A stretch of DNA of 64,000 nt. Origin: DATHBD01 sp035296325. GTDB taxonomy: Bacteria > Actinomycetota > Actinomycetes > Mycobacteriales > Micromonosporaceae. The stretch covers positions 1-64,000 of the forward strand of contig DATHBD010000060.1 of assembly GCA_035296325.1 (NCBI GenBank), written 5' to 3'. Under the pieces are notes generated by a model that saw only the letters and a list, made by a program, of their open reading frames with translations, ran no database searches and was not told the origin of the DNA. This document shows, in pieces, positions 16,364-25,176 of the stretch. Both the position numbers and the translations under genes were made by a program. Every line of letters begins with the position of its first letter. Positions within the stretch are counted from its first letter, which is position 1.

Positions 16364-17920
16364 TCAGAGGGCCATTTGCTCCAATGGTCCGCGCAGGAAG
16401 TACACAACGAACAACGCCGCCACGCCGTACAGCAGCGGGTGCACCTCGCGTGGCTTGCCCTTGACCAGTTTGAGCAGCACGTATGTGATCACGCCGGCGC
16501 CGATCCCGTTGGAGATCGAGTAGGTGAAGGGCATGATCACGATGGTGAGGAACGCCGGGATGGCGATCTCGTAGTCGTTCCAGTCGATGTTGCGGACCGC
16601 GGTCATCATCAGGAAGCCGACGATCACCAGCGCCACCGATGCGGCCTCGAACGGCACGATGGTCACCAGTGGGGCCAGGAACATCGCCAGCAGGAACAAC
16701 GACCCGGTCACCAGGTTCGCGACACCGGTCCGGGCGCCTTCCGCGACGCCGGCAGCGCTCTCGATGTACGACGTGTTGCTGGACACGCTGCCCGCCCCGC
16801 CAGCGGCGGCGGCGACAGAGTCGACCAGCAGGATCTCCCGGGTCCGCGGCGGCATCCCGTCCTCGCGCAGCATGTCGCCCTCCTGCGCCACCGCCACCAT
16901 CGTGCCCATGGTGTCGAAGAAGTCGGTCAGCAGGAGCGTGAAGACGAAGAGCAGCGCGACCAGCCAGCCGGCCCGGCTCCAGGAGCCGAGCAGGTTGAAG
17001 TTCCCCAGCAGCGACAGGTCAGGCGTATCGACGATGCTGCTCGGCAGTTTGGGAACGTTGAGGCTCCAGCCCTTCGGGTTGGGCTCGCCGTCCACGAACC
17101 CCGGCCCCGCCTTCGCCAACGCTTCAACGACGATGGCGAGCACGGTCGAGCCGAGAATGCCGATCAGGATGGCGCCCTTGACGCGGCGTACCACCAACAC
17201 CAGCGTGAGCAGCAGGCCGAGGATGAAGACGAGCGCCGGCCAGCTGACCAGGCGGCCGCCGATGCCCATGCCCACCGGTGGCGAGCCGCCAGCCGTGGCG
17301 CGGACGAAGCCGGCGTCGACGAAGCCGATCAGCGCGAGAAACAGGCCGATGCCGACGCCGATCGCGGTCTTGAGCTGCGTCGGGACCGAGCGGAACACGG
17401 CGGTACGCAGGCCGGTGAGCACCAGGATCGCGATGATGACGCCCTCGATGACGACGAGCCCCATCGCGTCGGCCCAGGTCATCAACGGTGCGATCTCGAA
17501 CGCCACAAGCGCGTTGACGCCGAGCCCCGCCGCGAGCGCGAGCGGGAACCGCCCGACCACGCCCATCAGGATCGTGAGCAGGCCGGCGATCAGTGCCGTT
17601 GCGGCGGCGATGGCCGGCATGGAGAGCTGCTGGCCGTCCCCGTCGACCGCCGAGCCGAGGATCAGCGGGTTGAGCACGACGATGTACGCCATGGTGAAGA
17701 ACGTGGCCAGGCCGCCGCGGACCTCCCGGCCTACCGTCGAGCCGCGGCGGGTGATCTCGAAGTATCGGTCGAACCCGTTGCGTGGTTCGGCCGGGGCGGC
17801 GCCCTCGTCCACGGCGGTGGCGCCGGCCGCGGCCGGCCGCTCGGCGCCGGTCGCGACCGGCTGTTCGGCGCCGGCCGGCTCGACTCTCGCGGGTTCAGGG
17901 TCAGGGGCGACTGTGCTCAT
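16364..17920 (-). CDS. NCS2-family purine/guanine-hypoxanthine permease
   Basis: A 518-residue polytopic membrane protein starting at ATG 17920, with GAGG just upstream. Residues 1-45 are a Pro/Ala-rich cytoplasmic tail. The core carries AzgA/GhxP-type motifs: GGLATFFTMAYIVVLNP, GLGVNA, TDFFDTMGTMV and SSNTSYIESAAGVAEGARTG. These are the hallmarks of AzgA-like NCS2 proton symporters for adenine, guanine or hypoxanthine. The long N-terminus is somewhat unusual for the family. It stands alone between a divergently read promoter region and a decayed transporter gene. Confidence 0.9.
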   Translation of the reverse strand: MSTVAPDPEPARVEPAGAEQPVATGAERPAAAGATAVDEGAAPAEPRNGFDRYFEITRRGSTVGREVRGGLATFFTMAYIVVLNPLILGSAVDGDGQQLSMPAIAAATALIAGLLTILMGVVGRFPLALAAGLGVNALVAFEIAPLMTWADAMGLVVIEGVIIAILVLTGLRTAVFRSVPTQLKTAIGVGIGLFLALIGFVDAGFVRATAGGSPPVGMGIGGRLVSWPALVFILGLLLTLVLVVRRVKGAILIGILGSTVLAIVVEALAKAGPGFVDGEPNPKGWSLNVPKLPSSIVDTPDLSLLGNFNLLGSWSRAGWLVALLFVFTLLLTDFFDTMGTMVAVAQEGDMLREDGMPPRTREILLVDSVAAAAGGAGSVSSNTSYIESAAGVAEGARTGVANLVTGSLFLLAMFLAPLVTIVPFEAASVALVIVGFLMMTAVRNIDWNDYEIAIPAFLTIVIMPFTYSISNGIGAGVITYVLLKLVKGKPREVHPLLYGVAALFVVYFLRGPLEQMAL

Positions 17921-18027
17921 GTCGGATCCTCTGGGTGCGCGCGGGGGTGACCGTCGCGATGATGCCAGTCCAACGTTTCCCGCAACAGCGCTGCGAGCAG
18001 GGATTTCGATATCAGATGTGCCCGACC

Positions 18028-18360
18028 TCAGGTGGGCCGGCTGATCGCGGGCAGCCGCACTACGAGGAGTACGCCGGCGATAACCAGAAGGAATCCGAGA
18101 ACCTGCACGATCGGGGGCCACTGGCCACGGCGTACACGTACCCGAAGCCGGCAACGGTCTCGACGTTGATCAACATCCGGCGACCGTTGGAGGAAGGCGC
18201 GCCGCCGCCAGGTTCCACAGCCAGGTTCCGCCCCAGGACGCCAGGATGCCCAGGACCAGTGCGGCGGCGACCGGATTGCCGATTGCCCGGCGCAGTGCCC
18301 GGTGGAGCAGCGCTACCAGCAGCTTGTCGAGCAGGAGGAGTGAGGGTGGGCCGGCGCTCT
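18028..18360 (-). pseudogene. EamA/DMT transporter, 3' remnant with frameshifts
   Basis: Minus-strand reading gives a recognisable EamA (drug/metabolite transporter) C-terminal half spread over three frames: VAAALVLGILASWGGTWLWNL...LPPTVAG, then MLINVETVAGFGYVYAV, then RGQWPPIVQVLGFLLVIAGVLL ending at TGA 18030-18028. A one-base shift after VAG and a second after YAV break the frame. The 5' half is missing; the remnant abuts the stop of the mannosyltransferase gene. It is a dead copy unless the shifts are sequencing errors. Confidence 0.7.
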
Positions 18361-19958
18361 CAGACCCAGCGGTTGCCGAGCCACATCCTGGTGAACCAGC
18401 TCGCGTACGACAGATTCTGACCGGTATAGATGGGATAGAAGTACGCGAAGTTGGCGGCGACGAGGACCACGTAGGCGCCCGCGATCAGTGCGCCGTAGAG
18501 CCGTCGGTCGGGGTCGACCCCGGGCGTGCCGGGCTTCGGGCCGATGATGGCGCCCAGGACGTACACCACGGCCAGGATCAGGAACGGGCCCGCCGGCGCG
18601 GCGTAGAAGTAGAACATCGTCCGGTTCTCGAGGTGGTTCCAGAACCACGGCAGGATACCGAGGGCGACACTGACCCCGATCCCGAGGACGCGCCAGTCGC
18701 GCCGGCTGATGCCCAGCCAGGTCATCGCGGCGAGGGCCGGCAGGAACGACCACCAGAGCAGCGGAGTCCCCAGGAGGAGGACCTCTGCCGCGCAGCTGGC
18801 CGCGCCGCACGGGCCGTCGCCGGACCAGTAGAACGCCACCGGGCGCCCGAGCAGGAGCCACTGCCAGGGCCAGGACTGGTACTTGTGCTTGGTGCTCAGC
18901 CCGGTGTGGAACTTGAACGCCTCATGGTGGTAATGCCACAGGTTCTGCAGCGCCGCGAATGGGCCCTCGGTGTTGCCGGTGTCGCGCAGGTGGTGCCGGT
19001 AGTAGCCGCCGTCGGTGAGGAACCACCCGCTCCAGCTCAGCAGGTACACCGACAGGGCGATGCCGACCATCGCCGCGGCCCAGCCGATCGCTGGCAGCGC
19101 GGCCCGGGAGATCGGGTTCGGCACGCCGGCGCTGCGCCGGGTGCTGATCTCCCAGAACATCATCAGCGCGACGAATCCGAGGACGTAGTAGATCGCGCTC
19201 CACTTCACCCCGCCGGCGCAGCCCAGCATGACCGCTGCGCCGAGCCGCCACCACGGCACGCCGAGCTTCGCCCGGCGGTCAGCGTCCGGCGCGGTCGGAT
19301 CCAGGCCGGCCTCCAGCGCGGCGAGCCAGCGGGCGCGGCGCTGTTCGCGGTCCAGTACGAGGCAGCAGAACGCGGCGAGGATGAAGAACACCAGGAAGAT
19401 GTCGAGCAGGGCGGTGCGGGAGAGCACGAAGTGCATGCCGTCCAAGGCCAGCAGCAGGCCGGCCGCGCAGCCCAGGATGGTCGAGCGGAACAGTCGGCGG
19501 GCGATCCGCACCATCATCAGCACGCACACGATGCCGGCCACGGCGGCGGAGATCCGCCAGCCGAACTCGTTGTACCCGAAGAGCCACTCGCCGAGCGCGA
19601 TGCACCACTTGCCCAGAGGGGGGTGCACCACATACTTTGGCCCCTCTTCACCCCACTCCACTCCGTGCTGGAGCAGGGACTGACCTTCGGTGGCGTAGTA
19701 GAGCTCATCGAAGATCTTTCCGGGGGGATGCCGGAGGTTGTACAGCCGTAGCACGCCGGCGATCAGCACGACGACGCCGGTGGCGAGCCACGACATCGAA
19801 TCGGAGCCGATCGGCCGCGCCAGCCGGCGACGGACGATCTCCGGAACGCCTCCGGGCCCCGTTTGCCGGGGTTGGTCGGCGGCGGCCGGTCGGCCCCCGG
19901 GGATGATGTCCGGGTCCGGCTGCTGAGCTGCGTCGGTGAGTAGGCCCGAGGTCACCAC
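18360..19958 (-). CDS. pmt: Polyprenyl-phosphate-mannose protein O-mannosyltransferase
   Basis: A 532-residue polytopic membrane protein from GTG 19958. Residues 1-50 are a Pro-rich cytoplasmic tail. The first membrane segment is followed by the conserved loop HPPGKIFDELYYATEGQSLLQ with the catalytic acidic DE pair, then KYVVHPPLGKWCIALGEWLFG, as in PMT/GT39 enzymes. These use polyprenyl-phosphate-mannose to mannosylate Ser/Thr of secreted proteins, together with Sec translocation. Length matches actinobacterial Pmt. It is divergent from rsmI with only 54 bp between starts, a pairing common in actinobacteria, so promoters must overlap. Confidence 0.92.
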   Translation of the reverse strand: MVTSGLLTDAAQQPDPDIIPGGRPAAADQPRQTGPGGVPEIVRRRLARPIGSDSMSWLATGVVVLIAGVLRLYNLRHPPGKIFDELYYATEGQSLLQHGVEWGEEGPKYVVHPPLGKWCIALGEWLFGYNEFGWRISAAVAGIVCVLMMVRIARRLFRSTILGCAAGLLLALDGMHFVLSRTALLDIFLVFFILAAFCCLVLDREQRRARWLAALEAGLDPTAPDADRRAKLGVPWWRLGAAVMLGCAGGVKWSAIYYVLGFVALMMFWEISTRRSAGVPNPISRAALPAIGWAAAMVGIALSVYLLSWSGWFLTDGGYYRHHLRDTGNTEGPFAALQNLWHYHHEAFKFHTGLSTKHKYQSWPWQWLLLGRPVAFYWSGDGPCGAASCAAEVLLLGTPLLWWSFLPALAAMTWLGISRRDWRVLGIGVSVALGILPWFWNHLENRTMFYFYAAPAGPFLILAVVYVLGAIIGPKPGTPGVDPDRRLYGALIAGAYVVLVAANFAYFYPIYTGQNLSYASWFTRMWLGNRWV

Positions 19959-20012
19959 GCGATCCTAGGCTGCGAGGAAGAGCTACGGCATCCGCCGGGG
20001 CATGGAGGAACG

Positions 20013-20849
20013 ATGGCGCTGATTCTGCTCGGGGCACCCCTGGGCAATCCGGACGACGGTTCCGGCCGGCTGCGGCAGGTGCTGACCAGCGCGGACATCG
20101 TGGCGGCGGAGGACACCCGCAGGCTCGGTCGGCTCGCTTCGGATCTTGGTGTGACGGTCACCGGGCGGGTGATCTCCTACTTCGAGGGCAACGAGGAGCG
20201 CCGCACCCCGGAACTGCTGGCGGCGCTGGAGGGCGGCGCCACCGTAGCGTTGATCACTGACGGTGGCATGCCGAGCGTCTCCGACCCGGGGTACCGGCTG
20301 GTCCGGGCCGCCCTGGCGGCCGACGTCGCGGTGGCGGTGGTGCCCGGTCCAAGTGCCGTGACCACCGCGTTGGCGGTGAGCGGGCTGCCTTGCGACCGGT
20401 TCTGCTTCGAAGGTTTCCCGCCGCGGCGCCCGGCCGAGCGGCGGGCCGCCTTCGCCCGGCTCGCCACCGAGCCGCGCACCCTCGTGCTCTTCGAGGCGCC
20501 GCACCGGGTCGCCGCAACGCTGGCCGATCTCGCCGCGGCGTTCGGCGCGGACCGCCCGGCCGCACTGTGCCGGGAACTCACCAAGACCTACGAAGAGGTG
20601 CGTCGCGGCACGCTCGGTGCGCTCGTCGAGGGTGCCGGGCAGTCCCCGCCGCGGGGTGAGATCACGCTGGTCGTCGGCGGCGCGCCGGCGGCCGAGGCGG
20701 TCCGGCCGGCCGATGCCGACCTCGCCGCCGAGGTGGCCGGGCTGGAGTCCGACGGTACGCCGAGGAAGGACGCCATCGCCGACGTCGCCAGGTCGTACGG
20801 CCTTCCCAAGCGCGAGGTGTACGCGGCTGTGGTGGACGCCAGGCGCTGA
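20013..20849 (+). CDS. rsmI: 16S rRNA (cytidine1402-2'-O)-methyltransferase
   Basis: A 278-residue SAM-dependent methyltransferase of the tetrapyrrole-methylase fold. The ATG has GGAGG at 20003-20007. Conserved blocks are LGNPDD near the N-terminus, AAEDTRRLGRLAS, ITDGGMPSVSDPGYRLV (SAM loop), VVPGPSAVTTALAVSGLPCDRFCFEGFPPRR and the LCRELTKTYEE segment. RsmI methylates the 2'-OH of C1402 in the decoding centre together with RsmH. The first residues (ALILLGAPLGNPDD) match family N-termini. The C-terminal KDAIADVARSYGLPKREVY helix is typical. Confidence 0.95.
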   Translation: MALILLGAPLGNPDDGSGRLRQVLTSADIVAAEDTRRLGRLASDLGVTVTGRVISYFEGNEERRTPELLAALEGGATVALITDGGMPSVSDPGYRLVRAALAADVAVAVVPGPSAVTTALAVSGLPCDRFCFEGFPPRRPAERRAAFARLATEPRTLVLFEAPHRVAATLADLAAAFGADRPAALCRELTKTYEEVRRGTLGALVEGAGQSPPRGEITLVVGGAPAAEAVRPADADLAAEVAGLESDGTPRKDAIADVARSYGLPKREVYAAVVDARR

Positions 20850-20943
20850 GCCGGCGGAGGCGTTGGTGCGCTGCGGTACCGTGGCGGTGGTACCGCGGCT
20901 GTGGCGGGTCTGCAACGCCATGCCGTCAGAAGGGTCCCGTGCC

Positions 20944-21876
20944 ATGCCGCCGATCCAGGTCCGCCCGTTCAACCGTGCCGATCGCGATCAACTCGCCGCG
21001 TTGGTCAACGCTCATGTCGCCGCCGTCGTCCCGGGTATCTCCGTCTCCGTCCAGACGGTGCTGAGCCAACTCGAGCGGGAACCGGGTGAGTTCGTCGTCG
21101 ACCCGTGGGTGGTTGAGCGGGCGACGCTCATCGCCGAGCAACGCGGCCGGATCGTGGCCGCCGCGCACCTGCTGCGCTACGGGGCCGACGAGGAGGTCGG
21201 CGAGACGTACCGCGATATCGGCGAGATCCGCTGGCTGCTCTACTGGCCGCCCGCGCCGTTCTGGCCGGATTCGGCCGAGGCGGCGGATCTGCTCGCTGTG
21301 GCGTGCCACGCCCAGCTCGCCCGCTGGCGGGTACGTCGCCGGTGCGCCGACGGGACGCTGCCGGCGCCCGGGGTCTACGGGGTGCCGGAGCAGTGGCCGC
21401 ACGTGCGGGAAACGTATCAGCGGGCCGGGTTCACCGAGGTCGGCCGGACCGAGGTGGTGTTCCTGGCCGCCGTTGAGGACCTGCCGAGACCTGCCCCGCC
21501 GAGATCTCCCCCACCGCCGGGCACGTCGGCGCTGGTCGCGCGGCGCAGCCTCGGGGTGAGTGGCACCCGGATCTCCGCCGTACGCGACGGCGAGTCGGTC
21601 GGCTACGTGGAGCTGGACACCAACCTCGGCGACGCCGCCCGGCTGTCCCGGTGGGGTGGCTGGGCCGATGTCGGCAACCTGTGGGTGGTCGAGGAGCACC
21701 GCCGTCAGGGCGTCGGAACCTGGTTGCTGGGCCAGGCCTCCGGGTGGCTCCGGCTGGCCGGCGTCACTCGGCTGCTCGACTACGCGGCCGTCGACGACGA
21801 CGGGTACGCCGCGTTTCTGCGCCGAGTCGGGTTCACCGAGCTGACCCGCACCGAGCGGGGCCGCACCGCCCCGTAG
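20944..21876 (+). CDS. GNAT-family N-acetyltransferase
   Basis: A 310-residue protein. The ATG at 20944 has AGAAGGG at 20928-20934; an ATG at 20920 is an alternative. The C-terminal half carries the acetyl-CoA site (LWVVEEHRRQGVGTWLLGQA, the V-x-x-x-x-R/Q-x-x-G-x-G/A pattern). The N-terminal half has a related but weaker fold (AHLLRYG...QRAGFTEVGRTEVVFLA), suggesting a tandem-GNAT architecture. The substrate is unknown. It ends 45 bp from the convergent repeat-rich membrane protein gene. Confidence 0.8.
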   Translation: MPPIQVRPFNRADRDQLAALVNAHVAAVVPGISVSVQTVLSQLEREPGEFVVDPWVVERATLIAEQRGRIVAAAHLLRYGADEEVGETYRDIGEIRWLLYWPPAPFWPDSAEAADLLAVACHAQLARWRVRRRCADGTLPAPGVYGVPEQWPHVRETYQRAGFTEVGRTEVVFLAAVEDLPRPAPPRSPPPPGTSALVARRSLGVSGTRISAVRDGESVGYVELDTNLGDAARLSRWGGWADVGNLWVVEEHRRQGVGTWLLGQASGWLRLAGVTRLLDYAAVDDDGYAAFLRRVGFTELTRTERGRTAP

Positions 21877-21921
21877 CCGTACCCGCGTGCCGGGCCCGGC
21901 GACAACCCTCTGTACGGGGTG

Positions 21922-23145
21922 CTACCAGGCCGCGATCACCATGCCGAGCAGCAGCACGAACGGCGCGAGCGCACAGGCCGCGGTGGCCCGTCGGCGCTGG
22001 CGCGGGGTGGGCAGTCGGGCGGCGCCCGAGGCCCACGCGATGGCGAAGCCGCTCAGCAGTAGGAACGCCAGGCCGATCGCCCAGCGGGCGTGCAGGCCGC
22101 CGGACCCGCCGGCATACGCGATACGTGCGTCCGGGTCGACCATTTGTGCCGGCAGGGTCGTCTCGGGCCGCTCGTTGCCGCGGTCGGCGCCGACAAGGGT
22201 CGCCCGTGCCGAGGTGAAGCTGGCGTCGGTGCCCTGGAACGACGCGATGCAACGCCGGCCGATGCCTCCGCCGGTGCATTCGGTGACGGTTGCGGTGCCC
22301 TGCTCGGCGTGTCCGGCCGCGAGCAGCAACGGCTCCGCGCTGACCCAGGCGAAAAAGCCGGAGACCAGGGCGAGCAGCAGGATCGAGACCAGCCCCGGGA
22401 TCGGCTGGCGCACCGGCCGGGTCGGCAGGTGGGGGCCGGCCGGTGCCTGGCGGGGTATCGGCCCGCCGGAACGCCGGTCGCGGCCCAGCCGCATCTGGGG
22501 CACCGGCCAGAGCGAGAAACTGTCGGCGCCGCGCGCGCGGCGCGGCGCCGGATCCGCGATGGTGTCGCCGGTGCCGGGTGCGCCGGTGCCGGGTGCGCCG
22601 GTGCCGGGTGCGGTGGTGCCGGGTGCGGTGGTGCCGGGTGCGGTGGTGCTGGACGCGGTGAGGCTTGATGCCGGCTGGCCGGTCCTGGTCGCGGTGACAT
22701 TGACCGGCCCGGTGGATGCGCCTGCGTGCCGCTGCACCGCGGCGCTACGCCGGGCGACCGCAGCAGCGTCGTCCAGAAGCGGCGGTGCCCCACCGGGCTG
22801 GCCCTGCCGTTGGGCATCGGGGGCCCCGGTCGGGTCGGCCGCACTGATCGGGTGGGTGTGGTGGGCATGGTCGGCTGAGGCGGCTGCGTCGGCTTGCTCG
22901 GCTGCGTCGGCTTGGCCGGCTGCGTCGGCTTGGCCGGCTGCGTCGGCTCGGTCGACTGCGTCGGCTTGGTCGGTCGCATCGGCTTGGCTGGTCGCATCCG
23001 GCTGGGTGACCGTGTCCGCCTGGTCGACCGTGTCCACCTGGTCGGCCGCTTCGGCATGGTTTGCCGGGTGCGTCGGATCCTCGGGTACCGGGGGTCCGTC
23101 CTCAGGCACCGGGGCTGCGCGCTCGGTATCGCTCACACCGTCCAT
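21922..23145 (-). CDS. Membrane protein with long low-complexity N-terminal region
   Basis: A 407-residue protein. About 1-110 are Asp/Ala/Gln-rich with degenerate QADAx repeats, and about 165-190 are GTTAP/GTGAP pentapeptide repeats. Two transmembrane segments near 245-270 and 345-365 flank an extracytoplasmic domain with a CTGGGIGRRC motif, and a third lies at the C-terminus. The C-terminal part (about 235-407) is the conserved-looking region; the N-terminus is probably disordered and cytoplasmic. No catalytic motif is recognised. The start (ATG 23145) has a poor ribosome-binding site, so an internal start is possible. Confidence 0.7.
   Translation of the reverse strand: MDGVSDTERAAPVPEDGPPVPEDPTHPANHAEAADQVDTVDQADTVTQPDATSQADATDQADAVDRADAAGQADAAGQADAAEQADAAASADHAHHTHPISAADPTGAPDAQRQGQPGGAPPLLDDAAAVARRSAAVQRHAGASTGPVNVTATRTGQPASSLTASSTTAPGTTAPGTTAPGTGAPGTGAPGTGDTIADPAPRRARGADSFSLWPVPQMRLGRDRRSGGPIPRQAPAGPHLPTRPVRQPIPGLVSILLLALVSGFFAWVSAEPLLLAAGHAEQGTATVTECTGGGIGRRCIASFQGTDASFTSARATLVGADRGNERPETTLPAQMVDPDARIAYAGGSGGLHARWAIGLAFLLLSGFAIAWASGAARLPTPRQRRRATAACALAPFVLLLGMVIAAW
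22560..22655. repeat. 15-bp tandem repeats coding for Ala-Pro-Gly-Thr pentapeptides
   Basis: About six tandem 15-bp units (GTGCCGGGTGCGCCG / GTGCCGGGTGCGGTG on the plus strand) lie inside the preceding gene and encode its GT(T/G)AP repeats. A second, more degenerate 15-bp periodic region at about 22875-23060 encodes the QADAx repeats. Being multiples of three, copy changes would keep the frame. Confidence 0.8.
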
Positions 23146-23231
23146 TTGACATGAGGAACCGCCGCGAACCCGACATTACTAGCGTGTCGGACAGAGCATT
23201 GCGGCCTGACCGGTGGGGGCGCCGGGATTCA

Positions 23232-23296
23232 CATGATCCGGAAAACATTTGGTCGTCGCACAGGCCGGCGAGCCACCACAAAGCTTCCGGATCATG
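23232..23296. promoter_or_regulatory. Spaced inverted repeat upstream of metG
   Basis: CATGATCCGGA (23232-23242) and TCCGGATCATG (23286-23296) are perfect 11-bp inverted copies separated by 43 bp, ending 62 bp before the metG start. They could be paired operator sites or the base stem of a structured leader RNA. No T-box or SAM-riboswitch core was recognised between them. Confidence 0.4.
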
Positions 23297-23358
23297 GCGG
23301 CGCCCGCCCGCGCTGACCGGCGCAGGGGACAAACTCAGGTCCTCTAGGCTGGGCGACC

Positions 23359-25137
23359 ATGAGTCACGTTCTCGCGGCGGTCGCCTGGCCGTACGCCAAT
23401 GGTCCCCGCCACATCGGCCACGTATCCGGGTTCGGAGTGCCCTCCGACGTCTTCGCCCGGTACATGCGGATGGCGGGGCACCAGGTGCTCATGGTTTCCG
23501 GCACAGACGAGCACGGCACCCCGATCCTGGTCCAGGCGGACAAGGAGGGGGTGGGCCCGCGCGAACTCGCCGACCGGTACAACCGGCTCATCGTCGAAGA
23601 TCTTGCCGCCCTCGGCCTGTCGTACGACCTCTTCACCCGGACCACGACGCGCAACCACTACGCGGTGGCACAGGAGCTGTTCCGTGCGGTGCACCGCAAC
23701 GGGTACATGATCGAAAAAGTCACCAAGGGCGCGATCTCCCCGTCCACCGGGCGCACCCTGCCGGACCGGTACATCGAGGGCACCTGCCCGATCTGCGGCT
23801 ACGACAGCGCTCGTGGCGACCAGTGCGACAACTGCGGCAACCAGCTCGACCCGGTCGACCTGATCAACCCGCGGAGCAAGATCAACGGTGAGGCGCCGGA
23901 GTTCATCGAGACCACGCACTTCTTCCTGGACCTGCCGGCCCTGGCGGAGGCGCTCGGCGAGTGGCTGCGCTCGCGCACCGACTGGCGGCCCAACGTGCTG
24001 AAGTTCTCCCTGAATCTCCTCGACGACCTCCGTCCGCGGGCGATGACCCGCGACATCGACTGGGGCATCCCGGTGCCGCTGCCCGGGTGGGAGGAGAACC
24101 CGACCAAGCGCCTGTACGTGTGGTTCGACGCGGTCATCGGCTACCTCTCGGCGTCGATCGAGTGGGCCCGCCGCACGGATGACCCGGAGGCGTGGCGGCG
24201 CTGGTGGAACGATGCCGGCGCGGAGGCGTACTACTTCATGGGCAAGGACAACATCACCTTCCACGCCCAGATCTGGCCCGCCGAACTGCTCGCGTACGAC
24301 GGCAAGGGCGAGCACGGCGGCGAGCCGGGGGGGTACGGCACGCTGAACCTGCCCACCGAGGTGGTGTCCAGCGAGTTCCTGACCATGGAGGGGCGCAAGT
24401 TCTCGTCCTCCCGCAGCGTCGTGATCTACGTGCGTGACTTCCTGTCCCGCTACGACGCGGACGCGCTGCGGTACTTCATCGCGGTGGCCGGCCCGGAGAG
24501 CAACGACACCGACTTCACCTGGGCGGAGTTCGTCCGGCGTAACAACGACGAGCTGGTCGCCGGGTGGGGCAACCTGGTGAACCGCTCGATCTCCATGGCG
24601 GCGAAGAACTTCGGCGCCATCCCGGCCGCCGGGGACCTCACCGAGGCCGACCGGACGCTGCTGGCGGCGACGAAGAACGCGTTCACCGTGGTGGGGAGCC
24701 TGATCCGCAAGCACCGGCAGAAGGCCGCCATCGGCGAGGCGATGCGGGTGGTGGCGGAGGTCAACAAGTACATCTCCGAGGCGGCGCCGTGGAAGCTCAA
24801 GGAGGACCGGGAGCGGATGGGTACGGTGCTGCACGTCGCGCTGCAGGCGGTGAGCGACCTCAACACCGTGCTCACGCCGTTCCTGCCGCGCGCCGGGCAG
24901 AAGGTGCACGAGCTGCTGGGCGGCACCGGCGTGCACGCCCCCATGCCGGAGATCCGGGAGGTGGACGACCTCGACGGCGGGCCCGGCTACCCCATCCTCA
25001 CCGGGGACTACACCGTCGGCGCGCGCTGGGAGGCCACTCCGATCGAGGTGGGCCGGGAGCTGCGCCCGCCCACGCTGGTGTTCTCCAAGCTGGACCCGAA
25101 GGTGGTCGACGAGGAGCTGGCCCGGCTGGCCGGCTGA
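23359..25137 (+). CDS. metG: Methionyl-tRNA synthetase
   Basis: A 592-residue class I aminoacyl-tRNA synthetase that charges tRNA-Met in the cytosol. The Rossmann domain holds the HIGH motif at residues 18-21 (PRHIGHVSG). The connective zinc knuckle has Cys at 143, 146, 156 and 159 (CPICG...CDNC). The KMSKS loop is the KFSSS variant at 347-351. The alpha-helical anticodon-binding domain fills about 400-530 (WGNLVNRSISMAAKNFG, WKLKEDRERMGTVL). There is no C-terminal EMAP-like tRNA-binding domain. It opens the metG / tatD / rsmA / ispE region. Confidence 0.96.
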   Translation: MSHVLAAVAWPYANGPRHIGHVSGFGVPSDVFARYMRMAGHQVLMVSGTDEHGTPILVQADKEGVGPRELADRYNRLIVEDLAALGLSYDLFTRTTTRNHYAVAQELFRAVHRNGYMIEKVTKGAISPSTGRTLPDRYIEGTCPICGYDSARGDQCDNCGNQLDPVDLINPRSKINGEAPEFIETTHFFLDLPALAEALGEWLRSRTDWRPNVLKFSLNLLDDLRPRAMTRDIDWGIPVPLPGWEENPTKRLYVWFDAVIGYLSASIEWARRTDDPEAWRRWWNDAGAEAYYFMGKDNITFHAQIWPAELLAYDGKGEHGGEPGGYGTLNLPTEVVSSEFLTMEGRKFSSSRSVVIYVRDFLSRYDADALRYFIAVAGPESNDTDFTWAEFVRRNNDELVAGWGNLVNRSISMAAKNFGAIPAAGDLTEADRTLLAATKNAFTVVGSLIRKHRQKAAIGEAMRVVAEVNKYISEAAPWKLKEDRERMGTVLHVALQAVSDLNTVLTPFLPRAGQKVHELLGGTGVHAPMPEIREVDDLDGGPGYPILTGDYTVGARWEATPIEVGRELRPPTLVFSKLDPKVVDEELARLAG

Positions 25138-25176
25138 TCGCCGCGCCGATGAGCCGGTGTGTGATGCTTGGCGGCG

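Noticed and set aside
16214..17950. Plus-strand 578-codon frame over the purine permease
   Set aside because: Asp/Arg/His-rich antisense shadow of a membrane protein gene.
18246..19751. Plus-strand 501-codon frame over pmt
   Set aside because: Antisense shadow; composition unlike any protein family.
22560..23060. CRISPR-like array
   Set aside because: Units are 15 bp, contiguous and coding; there are no unique spacers.
23146..23358. T-box or SAM riboswitch before metG
   Set aside because: No T-box TGGN bulge or SAM-riboswitch core was recognised; only the spaced inverted repeat is supported.
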